Assembly: GCA_025800215.1 (NCBI GenBank)
Contig: JAOXSC010000210.1
Coordinates: forward strand, 1 to 34,512
Source: Marinibacterium sp.
Lineage (GTDB): Bacteria; Pseudomonadota; Alphaproteobacteria; Rhodobacterales; Rhodobacteraceae
Direction of reading: 5' to 3'
DNA: 34,512 nt
Shown: one piece after another, positions 7,399 to 15,088 of the stretch
Layout: each line of letters starts with the position of its first letter
Numbering within the stretch: position 1 is the stretch's first letter
The notes under the pieces: generated by a model
What the model saw: only the letters and a program-made list of their open reading frames with translations
Told to the model about the DNA's origin: nothing
Databases searched by the model: none
Made by a program: the position numbers and the translations under genes

Positions 7399-8661
7399 AT
7401 GCATTCCAGTACAAAGACGGCGCTGGCCGCCATGGCCGCCAGCCTGAGCCTGGGCTTTGGCGCTCCGGCCTCGGCCGAGCTGACCGGTGATCTCAAGATC
7501 TTTCTGGACACGTCGAACCCGGCCCCCCGCGCCACCATGGAGGCCATGATCGCCCGCTTTGCCGAGGCCCATCCGGGGCTCGAGATCGAAACAACGGTGA
7601 TCGACCGCGAAGCCTACAAGACGCAGATCCGCAATTTCCTCACTGCCAATGCGCCCGATGTGGCCACCTGGTACGCCGCCAACCGCATGCGCCCCTATGT
7701 CGAAGCCGGGCTTTTCGAAGACGTGTCCGACCTTTGGGCCGAACCCGCGATTGCCGACAACCTGGCCTCAACCAAGGGCGCGCTGACCATCGACGGCAAG
7801 CAATGGGGCGTGCCCTATACCTACTACCAATGGGGCGTCTATTACCGGCAGGACATCTTCCAAGAGCTGGGCCTGAGCAAACCCACCACCTGGGACGAAG
7901 AAAAAGCCAATTGCGAAAAGATCGTCGCATCCGGCCGGGCCTGCTATACGATCGGGACCAAGTTCCTGTGGACCGCAGGCGGATGGTTCGACTACCTCAA
8001 CATGCGCACCAACGGGTTCGATTTCCACATGGATCTTGCCTCGGGCAATGTCAGCTGGGAAGACGAGCGGGTCCGACAGACCTTCGCCAACTGGCGCGAG
8101 CTGATCGACATGGGCGGCTTCATCGACAACCACCAGACCTATAGCTGGCAAGAGGCGCTGCCCTTCATGGTCAATGGCGACGCGGCCGCCTACCTGATGG
8201 GCAACTTCGCCGTCGCCCCCCTGCGCGACGCGGGGCTGAGCGACGATCAGCTTGATTTCTATCAGTTCGTGTCGATCAACCCCGATGTGGAACTGGCCGA
8301 AGACGCCCCCACCGACACGTTCCACATCCCCGCCAATGCCCAGAACAAGGACGCGGCCCGCGAATTCCTGCGTTTTGCGGTCTCTGCCCCCGAACAGACG
8401 ATCATCAACGACCCCGACAATCTGGGGCAACTGCCGGTGAATGCACAGTCGCAGGTGGCCGATGACAAGTTCCTCCAGCAGGGCTTTGCGATGCTGTCAT
8501 CGAATTCGCCGGGCGGTGTGGCCCAGTTCTGGGACCGCGACGCGCCCGCTGAAATGGCCAAGGTGTCGATGGAAGGGTTTCAGGAATTCATGGTCAAGCC
8601 CGACAATCTTGACCGGATCCTGTCAAAGCTCGAACGCGCCCGTCAGCGCATCTACAAATGA
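7399..8661 (+). CDS. Sugar ABC transporter substrate-binding protein (CUT1)
   Basis: This 420-residue periplasmic solute-binding protein belongs to the extracellular type 1 (MalE/UgpB-like) family. A Sec signal peptide is visible (MHSSTKTALAAMAASLSLGF, with probable cleavage after APASA at about residue 28). The mature protein begins with LTGDLKIFLDTSN, followed by the typical MEAMIARFAEAHPGLEIETTVID and LTANAPDVATWYA. GVPYTYYQWGVYYRQDIFQELGL shows the ligand-cleft hinge region common in CUT1 proteins. The ATG at 7399 follows GGGGAGG; the in-frame ATG at 7348 lies inside the second operator and is rejected. It is first in an operon of galactosidases and galactose oxidation enzymes, so an alpha- or beta-galactoside is the likely ligand. 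A strong hairpin pair follows the gene. Confidence 0.93.
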   Translation: MHSSTKTALAAMAASLSLGFGAPASAELTGDLKIFLDTSNPAPRATMEAMIARFAEAHPGLEIETTVIDREAYKTQIRNFLTANAPDVATWYAANRMRPYVEAGLFEDVSDLWAEPAIADNLASTKGALTIDGKQWGVPYTYYQWGVYYRQDIFQELGLSKPTTWDEEKANCEKIVASGRACYTIGTKFLWTAGGWFDYLNMRTNGFDFHMDLASGNVSWEDERVRQTFANWRELIDMGGFIDNHQTYSWQEALPFMVNGDAAAYLMGNFAVAPLRDAGLSDDQLDFYQFVSINPDVELAEDAPTDTFHIPANAQNKDAAREFLRFAVSAPEQTIINDPDNLGQLPVNAQSQVADDKFLQQGFAMLSSNSPGGVAQFWDRDAPAEMAKVSMEGFQEFMVKPDNLDRILSKLERARQRIYK

Positions 8662-8670
8662 TCCAACAGG

Positions 8671-8728
8671 GGCCGGGCTGAAGCCCGGCCTACGCCTGCT
8701 CCTGCCGTAGGGCGGGCTTCAGCCCGCC
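8671..8728. repeat. REP-like inverted hairpin pair (BIME-like)
   Basis: The first hairpin has arms GGCCGGGCT (8671-8679) and AGCCCGGCC (8682-8690), and is followed by TAC. The second is preceded by GTAG and has arms GGCGGGCT (8711-8718) and AGCCCGCC (8721-8728). The two units are imperfect reverse complements flanking a 13-bp spacer (8694-8706). GTAG beside a stem-loop is a hallmark of REP elements mobilised by RAYT transposases. The pair lies between the binding-protein gene and the first permease gene. Confidence 0.7.
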
Positions 8729-8801
8729 ACGCCGCATAGCCACCCTGCAAAGCCGTCCAACAACACCGCGCTGGAACGCCCAGCCCCGAAAGCCAAATCC
8801 C

Positions 8802-9728
8802 ATGTCCGCCGCCCCCGATCTTGCAGACCGTGACAGCTGGTTTCATCGCAACCAGCAGACCATCGCGCCCTGGCTGTTTCTGGCGCCCGGCATCCTGTTC
8901 TTTGCGGTCTATGTGATCATCCCGATCTTTCAGTCCTTCAACCTGTCGCTTTACGAATGGGACGGGCTTGGGGCGGCCGAATATGTGGGTGTTCGCAACT
9001 ATGAAGATCTCTACTGGGAATGGGTTGATCGCGATGCGTTCTATACGTCGCTGAAAAACAACCTGATCTGGCTGCTGATGTATCTTCTGGCGATCCCGGC
9101 GGGCCTTTTCATCGCTCTGTTTCTCAATCAGACGGTGCGCGGGATCCGCCTTTACAAATCGCTGTTCTTCTTTCCCTTCGTCATCAGCCAGGTGGTGGTG
9201 GGGCTGGTCTTTACCTGGTTCTATGACCCCACCTTCGGCCTGCTCAACGTGCTGCTGGGTGCGGTGGGCGTGCCCCCGATCAACGTGCTGGGCAACGAAA
9301 ACCTGGTGACCTTCGGCATCATCTTTGCCGGGCTCTGGCCGCAGACGGCCTATTGCATGATCCTTTACCTCACCGGTCTCAATGCCGTTGATCCCGAGCA
9401 GATCGAAGCCGGCCGGCTGGACGGGGCGCGCGGGGTACGGATGCTCTGGCACATCATCCTGCCGCAGCTGCGACCGGCCACTTTCATCGCCTTTGTGGTC
9501 ACCATCATCGGGGCGCTGCGCAGCTTCGACCTGATTTCGATCATGACCCAGGGCGGCCCCTTTGGATCGTCGCGTGTGCTGGCCTTTTACATGTTCGAAG
9601 TCGCCCTCTCCGAATACGGGTTCCGCATGGGCTATGGCGCGGCGATCGCGGTGGTTCTGTTCATGATCATGATGGGCTTCATCACCTATTTCCTGTGGTC
9701 GATGTACCGAGAAGAGCGGGGATACTGA
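8802..9728 (+). CDS. Sugar ABC transporter permease (MalF/UgpA type)
   Basis: This 308-residue inner-membrane protein has six predicted transmembrane helices. The first is at about residues 24-45 (APWLFLAPGILFFAVYVIIP), which is the typical start of this family. The ATPase-contacting EAA loop reads EQIEAGRLDGARGVRMLWHI followed by LPQLRP. With its partner permease it forms the channel of the CUT1 importer. It starts 140 bp after the binding-protein gene, behind the REP-like hairpins and without a strong Shine-Dalgarno sequence, which suggests lower expression than the binding protein. Its stop is 1 bp before the next permease start. Confidence 0.93.
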   Translation: MSAAPDLADRDSWFHRNQQTIAPWLFLAPGILFFAVYVIIPIFQSFNLSLYEWDGLGAAEYVGVRNYEDLYWEWVDRDAFYTSLKNNLIWLLMYLLAIPAGLFIALFLNQTVRGIRLYKSLFFFPFVISQVVVGLVFTWFYDPTFGLLNVLLGAVGVPPINVLGNENLVTFGIIFAGLWPQTAYCMILYLTGLNAVDPEQIEAGRLDGARGVRMLWHIILPQLRPATFIAFVVTIIGALRSFDLISIMTQGGPFGSSRVLAFYMFEVALSEYGFRMGYGAAIAVVLFMIMMGFITYFLWSMYREERGY

Positions 9729-9729
9729 C

Positions 9730-10578
9730 GTGTTTCCCACCCCCATCGCCAAACAGTCGCGCGGCGCGCAGATCACCTATCAGGCGATGCTGCCGCTGGC
9801 GCTGATCCTGTGGCTGGCGCCGCTTCTGGCGGTCGCGCTGTTTTCGGTGAAACCGGCGGCCGATTTCACCACCGCCAATTACTGGGGCTGGCCGTCGTCA
9901 TTCGACGGGGTGGCCAATTACGGCAAGGTCTTCCTGCAAAGTGACATGCCGCGCTATCTGCTGAATTCGGTGCTGATCACCGTCCCCACCGTGATCGGAG
10001 CCGTCGCCCTGTCCTGCATGACGGGCTTTGCCCTTGGCGTCTATCGGTTCCGGGCCAATCTGTGGATCTTCTTCATGTTCGTGGCCGGCAATTTCGTGCC
10101 CTTCCAGATCCTCATGGTGCCGGTGCGCGATCTCACGCTTGGGCTGGGGCTTTATAACACCAAGACGGGGCTGGTGCTGTTTCACATCGCCTTTCAGACC
10201 GGGTTCTGCACCCTCTTCATGCGCAATTTCATCCGCGCCCTGCCCTTTGAGCTGATCGAGGCCGCGCGCGTCGAAGGCGTGAGCGAATGGCGGATCTTCT
10301 GGTTTGTCGTGCTGCCTCTTATGCGGCCGGCCATTGCCGCGCTCAGCGTGCTGATCTTCACCTTTATCTGGAACGACTATTTCTGGGCCGTCGTGCTGAC
10401 CCAGGGCGCCGAAAGCCAGCCGGTGACCGCAGGCATCACCAGTTTCAACGCCCAGTTCCGCGCCGCCTATCACCTGATGAGCGCGGGCAGCATCGTCGCG
10501 GCCCTGCCGCCGGTGGCGATGTTCTTTCTGATGCAGAAACACTTTATCGCGGGGCTGACGCTGGGGGCGGTGAAATGA
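9730..10578 (+). CDS. Sugar ABC transporter permease (MalG/UgpE type)
   Basis: This 282-residue inner-membrane protein starts with GTG at 9730, one base after the stop of the first permease and behind GAGCGGGG. Six helices are predicted, from AMLPLALILWLAPLLAVALF onward. The EAA loop is ELIEAARVEGVSEWRIFWFV followed by LPLMRPA, and the C-terminus KHFIAGLTLGAVK is the characteristic MalG-class ending (F-x-x-G-L-T-x-G-A-V-K). It pairs with the upstream permease in the CUT1 transporter. The stop overlaps the next start as ATGA, so the glycosidase downstream is translationally coupled to transport. Confidence 0.93.
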   Translation: MFPTPIAKQSRGAQITYQAMLPLALILWLAPLLAVALFSVKPAADFTTANYWGWPSSFDGVANYGKVFLQSDMPRYLLNSVLITVPTVIGAVALSCMTGFALGVYRFRANLWIFFMFVAGNFVPFQILMVPVRDLTLGLGLYNTKTGLVLFHIAFQTGFCTLFMRNFIRALPFELIEAARVEGVSEWRIFWFVVLPLMRPAIAALSVLIFTFIWNDYFWAVVLTQGAESQPVTAGITSFNAQFRAAYHLMSAGSIVAALPPVAMFFLMQKHFIAGLTLGAVK

Positions 10579-11915
10579 CGAAGATCGCGTTTGTCGGGGC
10601 GGGCTCGACCGTGTTCATGAAGAACATTCTGGGGGACGCGCTGCTGACCCCGTCGCTGGCCGACAGCCATTTTGCGCTGATGGATATCGACGCCACGCGC
10701 CTTGCCGAAAGCGCCGCAGTGGCCCGCCAGATGATCCGCGCGGTGGGCAGCGGCGCGCAGATCAGCACCCATGACGACCGGCGCGCCGCGCTTGAGGGGG
10801 CCGATTTCGTGATCACGGCCTTCCAGGTGGGCGGCTACCACCCCTGCACGGTGACCGATTTCGAAATTCCCAAAGCCTATGGCCTGCGCCAGACCATTGC
10901 CGACACGCTGGGGGTCGGCGGCATCATGCGCGGGCTGCGCACGGTGCCGGTGCTGTGGGACATGGCCCGCGACATGGCCGCGCTCTGCCCCGATGCGACG
11001 CTGCTGCAATATGTCAATCCGATGGCGATCAACACCTGGGCGCTTGGCGCGGCCTTTCCCCGGCTAAAACAGGTGGGGCTGTGCCATTCGGTCCAGAACA
11101 CGGTGGCCGAATTGGCCCATGATCTTGACCTGCCACAGGACGACATCCGCTATCGCGTGGCGGGGGTGAACCATGTGGCATTCTTTCTGACGCTCGAACA
11201 TCAGGGGCGCGATCTTTATCCCGCGCTGCGGGCGGGCTATGCGGATGGCGCGCTGCCCAAGGCGCCGCTACAGCATGCCCGCTGCCCCAACCGCGTGCGG
11301 TACGAGGTGATGGACCACCTTGGCCATTTCTGCACCGAAAGCTCAGAGCATCTGGCCGAATACGTGCCTTGGTTCATCAAGGACGGGCGGACGGACCTGA
11401 TCGAGCAGTTCGGCATCCCGCTGGATGAATACCCCAAGCGCTGCGAAGAGCAGATCGCCGACTGGCAGGCTCAGGCCCGCACGCTGACCACCGAGGATCC
11501 CGGCCCGCCCCGCAAAAGCCATGAATTTGCCGCCGATCTGATGGACGCGATTGTCACCGACACCCCCTATGTCGCCTATGGCAACCTGCCCAACACCGGA
11601 CAGATCCCGCAGCTGCCCATGGGTGCGGCGGTGGAAACGCCCTGTCTGGTGGATGGCAATGGTGTGCAGCCCTCCGTCGTGACGGACATTCCGCCGCAAC
11701 TGGTGGCGCTGATGCGCAGCCAGATCAACGTGCAGGAGCTCACGGTGCGCGCCCTGCTGGACCAGAACCCCGAGCACATCTATCACGCCGCCATGATGGA
11801 CCCGCACACCGCCGCCGAACTGGATCTGCGCCAGATCCGCAGCCTTGTCAGCGATCTGCTGAGCGCGCATCGCGACTGGCTGCCCGACTGGTGCAGACCG
11901 CTGCAGGCCGCGTGA
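10575..11915 (+). CDS. GH4 family alpha-galactosidase (MelA-like)
   Basis: This 446-residue cytoplasmic glycosidase belongs to family GH4, which uses NAD+ and a divalent metal and acts by transient oxidation at C3. The N-terminal nucleotide motif is FVGAGST (residues 6-12). NPMAINTWA includes N148. The metal ligands C170 (GLCHSVQ) and H200 (GVNHVAFF) are present; the CHSV pattern is that of the alpha-galactosidase subgroup rather than 6-phosphoglucosidases, and no phosphate-binding signature is evident. It overlaps the upstream permease by 4 nt. Likely substrates are alpha-galactosides delivered by the transporter, such as melibiose or algal galactosylglycerols; the exact sugar is not shown. 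An alpha-glucosidase is the main alternative. Confidence 0.85.
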   Translation: MTKIAFVGAGSTVFMKNILGDALLTPSLADSHFALMDIDATRLAESAAVARQMIRAVGSGAQISTHDDRRAALEGADFVITAFQVGGYHPCTVTDFEIPKAYGLRQTIADTLGVGGIMRGLRTVPVLWDMARDMAALCPDATLLQYVNPMAINTWALGAAFPRLKQVGLCHSVQNTVAELAHDLDLPQDDIRYRVAGVNHVAFFLTLEHQGRDLYPALRAGYADGALPKAPLQHARCPNRVRYEVMDHLGHFCTESSEHLAEYVPWFIKDGRTDLIEQFGIPLDEYPKRCEEQIADWQAQARTLTTEDPGPPRKSHEFAADLMDAIVTDTPYVAYGNLPNTGQIPQLPMGAAVETPCLVDGNGVQPSVVTDIPPQLVALMRSQINVQELTVRALLDQNPEHIYHAAMMDPHTAAELDLRQIRSLVSDLLSAHRDWLPDWCRPLQAA

Positions 11916-11948
11916 CATGGCCCGCCCCAGAATGAAAGCCCGCCACCC

Positions 11949-12716
11949 ATGACCCATGCCCGTTTCCACGACCTGAGCGACGCCTCTGTCTTTGTCACCG
12001 GGGGCGGCGCAGGCATCGGTGCCGCGCTGACCGACGGGTTTCTCGAGCAGGGTGCGCAGGTGGCCTTTATCGGGCGATCGGATGCCAGCGGCTTTGTCGA
12101 TGAGATGGCCGCCAAGCACGGCCGGGCACCTGTCTTTGTGCAGGGTGACATCACCGACACGCCAGTTCTGCAGCAGGCCATTGCGCGGGCGGCGGATGCG
12201 CACGGGCCGGTCACCGTGCTGGTGAACAATGCCGCCAACGACCAGCGCCACAGCATGCAGGACATGACGCCCGACTTCTGGGATCAGATGCAGGCGATCA
12301 ACCTCAAGGCCTATTACTTTGCCTGTCAGGCGGTGGCACCGGGGATGCGGGGCACAGGCCATGGCAGTATCATCAATTTCAGCTCGATCAGCTATATGAT
12401 GGGGAATGCGGGCTATACCGCCTATACCACCGCCAATGCAGGCATCACCGGCATGACGCGCAGCCTTGCCCGCGAACTGGGCCCCGATGGCATCCGCGTC
12501 AACGCGCTGGCACCCGGCTGGGTGCTGACGCCGAAGCAGCTTGACCAATGGGCCACGCCCGAAGGTCTGGCCGCGCATCTCGACCGGCAATGCCTGAAAA
12601 CCCATCTTGAACCGCGCGACATCGTCGATGCCACGCTGTTTCTTGCCGCACAAAGCAGCCGCATGATGACCGGGCAATGCCTGGTCGTGGATGGCGGCGT
12701 CGTGACCACGGGATAA
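11949..12716 (+). CDS. SDR family oxidoreductase, probable galactose dehydrogenase, with atypical active site
   Basis: This 255-residue classical-size SDR has the cofactor motif TGGGAGIG (residues 17-24), LVNNAAN (91-97), catalytic S146 and Y159 at the canonical 13-residue spacing, and an APGWVLT segment. The usual lysine of YxxxK is N163 (Y-T-T-A-N; codon AAT), which is unusual because that lysine normally lowers the tyrosine pKa. It sits between the alpha-galactosidase and the KDGal kinase/aldolase genes, the place expected for NAD(P)+-dependent D-galactose oxidation to galactonolactone. Either the asparagine is a subfamily trait with another proton relay, or this copy is impaired. The gene starts 33 bp after the GH4 stop, one of the few gaps in this operon. 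Confidence 0.85.
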   Translation: MTHARFHDLSDASVFVTGGGAGIGAALTDGFLEQGAQVAFIGRSDASGFVDEMAAKHGRAPVFVQGDITDTPVLQQAIARAADAHGPVTVLVNNAANDQRHSMQDMTPDFWDQMQAINLKAYYFACQAVAPGMRGTGHGSIINFSSISYMMGNAGYTAYTTANAGITGMTRSLARELGPDGIRVNALAPGWVLTPKQLDQWATPEGLAAHLDRQCLKTHLEPRDIVDATLFLAAQSSRMMTGQCLVVDGGVVTTG

Positions 12717-12720
12717 ACCG

Positions 12721-13629
12721 ATGACCAACAGCACAGCACCCGACTGGATCGCCGTCGACTGGGGCACCACGCATCTGCGGGCCTGGGCCATGCGCGGGCC
12801 CGACCCGACCGCTCAGGCCAGCAGCGATGACGGGATGGCCCGGCTGGACCGGGCCGGGTTCGAACCTGCGCTGTTGCGCCTTGTGACGCCATGGCTGGGG
12901 GACGCGCCGGTGACTGCCATGCTGTGCGGCATGGCGGGATCGCGACAGGGCTGGGTCGAAGCCCCTTATGCGCAGGTGCCCACCAAACCGGCCGATCTGA
13001 CACCGGTGCCCGCCCCCGTTCAGGATCCGCGCCTGCGGGTCTTTGTGCTGCCCGGTCTCAAACAGGTCAGCCCCCCGGATGTGATGCGCGGCGAAGAAAC
13101 CCAGATCGCGGGATTTCTGACGCAGAACCCCAACTGGGACGGGGTGATCTGCCTGCCCGGCACCCATACCAAATGGGCGCATGTCTCGGCGGGCGAGGTC
13201 GTGAGCTTTCAGACCTTCCTGACCGGAGAGCTGTTTGCCTTGCTGGGTCAGGCATCGGTGCTGCGCCATTCGCTGGACGGGGATGGCTGGGACGATGCCG
13301 CCTTTGCCGAAGCGGTGGGCGACACGCTGACCCGGCCCGAACGGCTGGCCGCGCTGCTATTTGCCATCCGCGCGTCGGATCTGTTGCAGGGCACACCCGC
13401 CGCCACCGCGCGGGCGCGGCTGTCGGGGCAACTGATCGGCGCCGAACTGGCCGCCGCGCGCCCCTACTGGCTGGGACAGCAGATCGCCGTGATCGGCAAT
13501 GCCACCACGGCCCGCCCCTATCTGGACGCGCTGTCAGCCCAAGGCGTCCCCGTCAGCGCGGCGGATGCCGACACCATGGTCCTGTCGGGCCTGTCCCATG
13601 CCCATGCTGAACTGGAGGCGTCCTCATGA
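12721..13629 (+). CDS. dgoK: 2-dehydro-3-deoxygalactonokinase
   Basis: This 302-residue cytoplasmic kinase phosphorylates 2-keto-3-deoxygalactonate (KDGal) to KDPGal in the De Ley-Doudoroff pathway. The N-terminal ATPase-fold motif is WIAVDWGTTHLRAWAM (about 9-24). MLCGMAGSRQGWVEAPY is strongly typical of DgoK, as is LPGTHTKWAHV with downstream FLTGELFALL. The length is normal for the family. It starts 4 bp after the SDR stop and its own stop overlaps the aldolase start by 4 nt (ATGA). The kinase-aldolase order is the same as in enterobacterial dgo operons, but the dgoD dehydratase that would supply its substrate is not in the window. Confidence 0.94.
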   Translation: MTNSTAPDWIAVDWGTTHLRAWAMRGPDPTAQASSDDGMARLDRAGFEPALLRLVTPWLGDAPVTAMLCGMAGSRQGWVEAPYAQVPTKPADLTPVPAPVQDPRLRVFVLPGLKQVSPPDVMRGEETQIAGFLTQNPNWDGVICLPGTHTKWAHVSAGEVVSFQTFLTGELFALLGQASVLRHSLDGDGWDDAAFAEAVGDTLTRPERLAALLFAIRASDLLQGTPAATARARLSGQLIGAELAAARPYWLGQQIAVIGNATTARPYLDALSAQGVPVSAADADTMVLSGLSHAHAELEASS

Positions 13630-14234
13630 CCCGTCCCCTGCTTGCCATCCTGCGCGGGCTTGCCCCCGATGACGCCGCCGCGGTGGCCGATGCCCTGATC
13701 GGCGCCGGGATCACCCGGATCGAAGTTCCGCTCAACCGCCCCGGCGCGCTGCAGGGGATCGAGATCATGGCGCAGCGCTTTGGCGATCACGCCCTGATCG
13801 GCGCTGGCACGGTCCTGAGCCCGCAAGCCGTGGATCAGGCCCATGACGCCGGTGCGCGGCTGATCGTGTCGCCCAATTGCGACCCTCAAGTGATCGCGCG
13901 GACACGCGCGCTCGGGCTCGACAGTTTTCCCGGCGTCTTCACCCCGACCGAAGCCTTTGCGGCACTCGGCGCCGGGGCGACAGGGCTCAAGCTCTTTCCC
14001 GCCGATCTGGTCGGCCCGGCCGGGCTGAAGGCCCTGCGCGCGGTGCTGCCGCCCGACATCCCCGTCTATGCGGTGGGCGGGGTCGATGCGGACACCATCG
14101 CAGGCTGGATCACCGCAGGGGCGGACGGGTTCGGCATCGGGTCGTCGCTGTTCCAACCGGGGCTTGACGTGTCTAAGATCGCCGCCCGCGCCCGCAGCAT
14201 GGTCGCGGCCTATGACGCGGCGGTGCGCACATGA
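13626..14234 (+). CDS. dgoA: 2-dehydro-3-deoxy-6-phosphogalactonate aldolase
   Basis: This 202-residue class I aldolase of the KDPG/KDPGal family splits KDPGal into pyruvate and D-glyceraldehyde 3-phosphate. The active-site pattern is visible: R10 (AILRGL), E33 (RIEVPLNRPGA) and the Schiff-base lysine K122 (GLKLFPAD). GAGTVL and the C-terminal phosphate-binding YAVGGVD and GFGIGSSLF segments also match. The family groups KDPG and KDPGal enzymes together; the coupled DgoK and galactosidases decide for the galactose pathway. It overlaps both neighbours by 4 nt (13626-13629 and 14231-14234), so translation of kinase, aldolase and lactonase is tightly linked. Confidence 0.94.
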   Translation: MTRPLLAILRGLAPDDAAAVADALIGAGITRIEVPLNRPGALQGIEIMAQRFGDHALIGAGTVLSPQAVDQAHDAGARLIVSPNCDPQVIARTRALGLDSFPGVFTPTEAFAALGAGATGLKLFPADLVGPAGLKALRAVLPPDIPVYAVGGVDADTIAGWITAGADGFGIGSSLFQPGLDVSKIAARARSMVAAYDAAVRT

Positions 14235-15088
14235 CCGTCTTTGACACCCGCCGCTGCGATCTGGGCGAAGGCCCCCTCTGGCACCCGCTGCGCAACCAGC
14301 TCTTCTGGTTCGACATCCCCAACGGGCGCATGCTCAGCCGCGATGCCAGCGGCCCGCTGTCCTGGGATTTCGATGAACCGGCCTCGGCGGCCGGCTGGGT
14401 GGATCACGACACGCTGCTGACCGCAACCGCGTCGGGCCTGTGGCGTTTTGATCTGCGCAGCGGCGCGCGCGACAGGATCGTAGCGCTTGAGGCCGACAAC
14501 CCAGTGACACGCTCGAACGACGGGCGCGCGGATCCCTGGGGCGGGTTCTGGATCGGCACCATGGGGCGCGATCACGAAGCGGATGCGGGTGCGATCTATC
14601 GCTACTGGCGCGGCGAACTGCGCCAGCTTTACGCGCCCATCACCATTCCGAACGCCATCTGCTTTGCCCATGATCAAAGCCTCGGATACTTCACCGACAC
14701 GCTGACCGGAACCGTGATGCGGCAGCGGCTCGATCCCGAAACCGGCTGGCCCGACGGCCTGCCAGACCCCTGGCTGGATCTGCGGGCCGAGCGGCTGAAC
14801 CCTGACGGGGCGGTGGTGGATGCCAGCGGCAATATCTGGATCGCGCAATGGGGCGCGTGGCGCGTGGCCTGCTATGATCCTGACGGAACCTTTCTGCGCG
14901 CCGTCGAGGTTCCGGCCAAACAGGCGTCCTGCCCTGCCTTCGGGGGCGCGGATCTGTCGACGCTTTATGTCACCTCGGCCGCCGTGGGGCTGCGCCCCGA
15001 CCGGCTGCGGGCCGAACCCGACCACGGGCGCACCTTTGCCATCGACGGCATCGGGCCGGGCCGCCCCGAATATCAGGTGATCCTGTGA
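14231..15088 (+). CDS. SMP-30/gluconolactonase family lactonase, probable galactonolactonase
   Basis: This 285-residue six-bladed beta-propeller belongs to the SMP-30 (regucalcin) family. The metal ligands align with those of the family: E13 (LGEGPLWH), N141 (ITIPNAICF) and D192 (LNPDGAVVD). The RSNDGRADPWGGFWIGTMG block and NIWIAQWGAWRV are typical. It would hydrolyse the galactono-lactone made by the dehydrogenase to galactonate. The family includes glucono-, arabino- and xylono-lactonases, so the substrate is set by context: the gene is wedged with 4-nt overlaps between dgoA and the GH42 galactosidase. No signal peptide is present, so it acts in the cytoplasm. Confidence 0.9.
   Translation: MTVFDTRRCDLGEGPLWHPLRNQLFWFDIPNGRMLSRDASGPLSWDFDEPASAAGWVDHDTLLTATASGLWRFDLRSGARDRIVALEADNPVTRSNDGRADPWGGFWIGTMGRDHEADAGAIYRYWRGELRQLYAPITIPNAICFAHDQSLGYFTDTLTGTVMRQRLDPETGWPDGLPDPWLDLRAERLNPDGAVVDASGNIWIAQWGAWRVACYDPDGTFLRAVEVPAKQASCPAFGGADLSTLYVTSAAVGLRPDRLRAEPDHGRTFAIDGIGPGRPEYQVIL

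Noticed and set aside
5371..10578. Assignment of the sugar ABC transporter to sulfoquinovose uptake
   Set aside because: The sulfo-SMO-like genes are nearby, but the transporter is coupled to galactosidases by an ATGA overlap and has its own IclR regulator, so galactosides are the simpler reading.
11343..12791. 482-codon minus-strand open frame over GH4, SDR and dgoK
   Set aside because: It spans three well-supported plus-strand genes and shows no domain.
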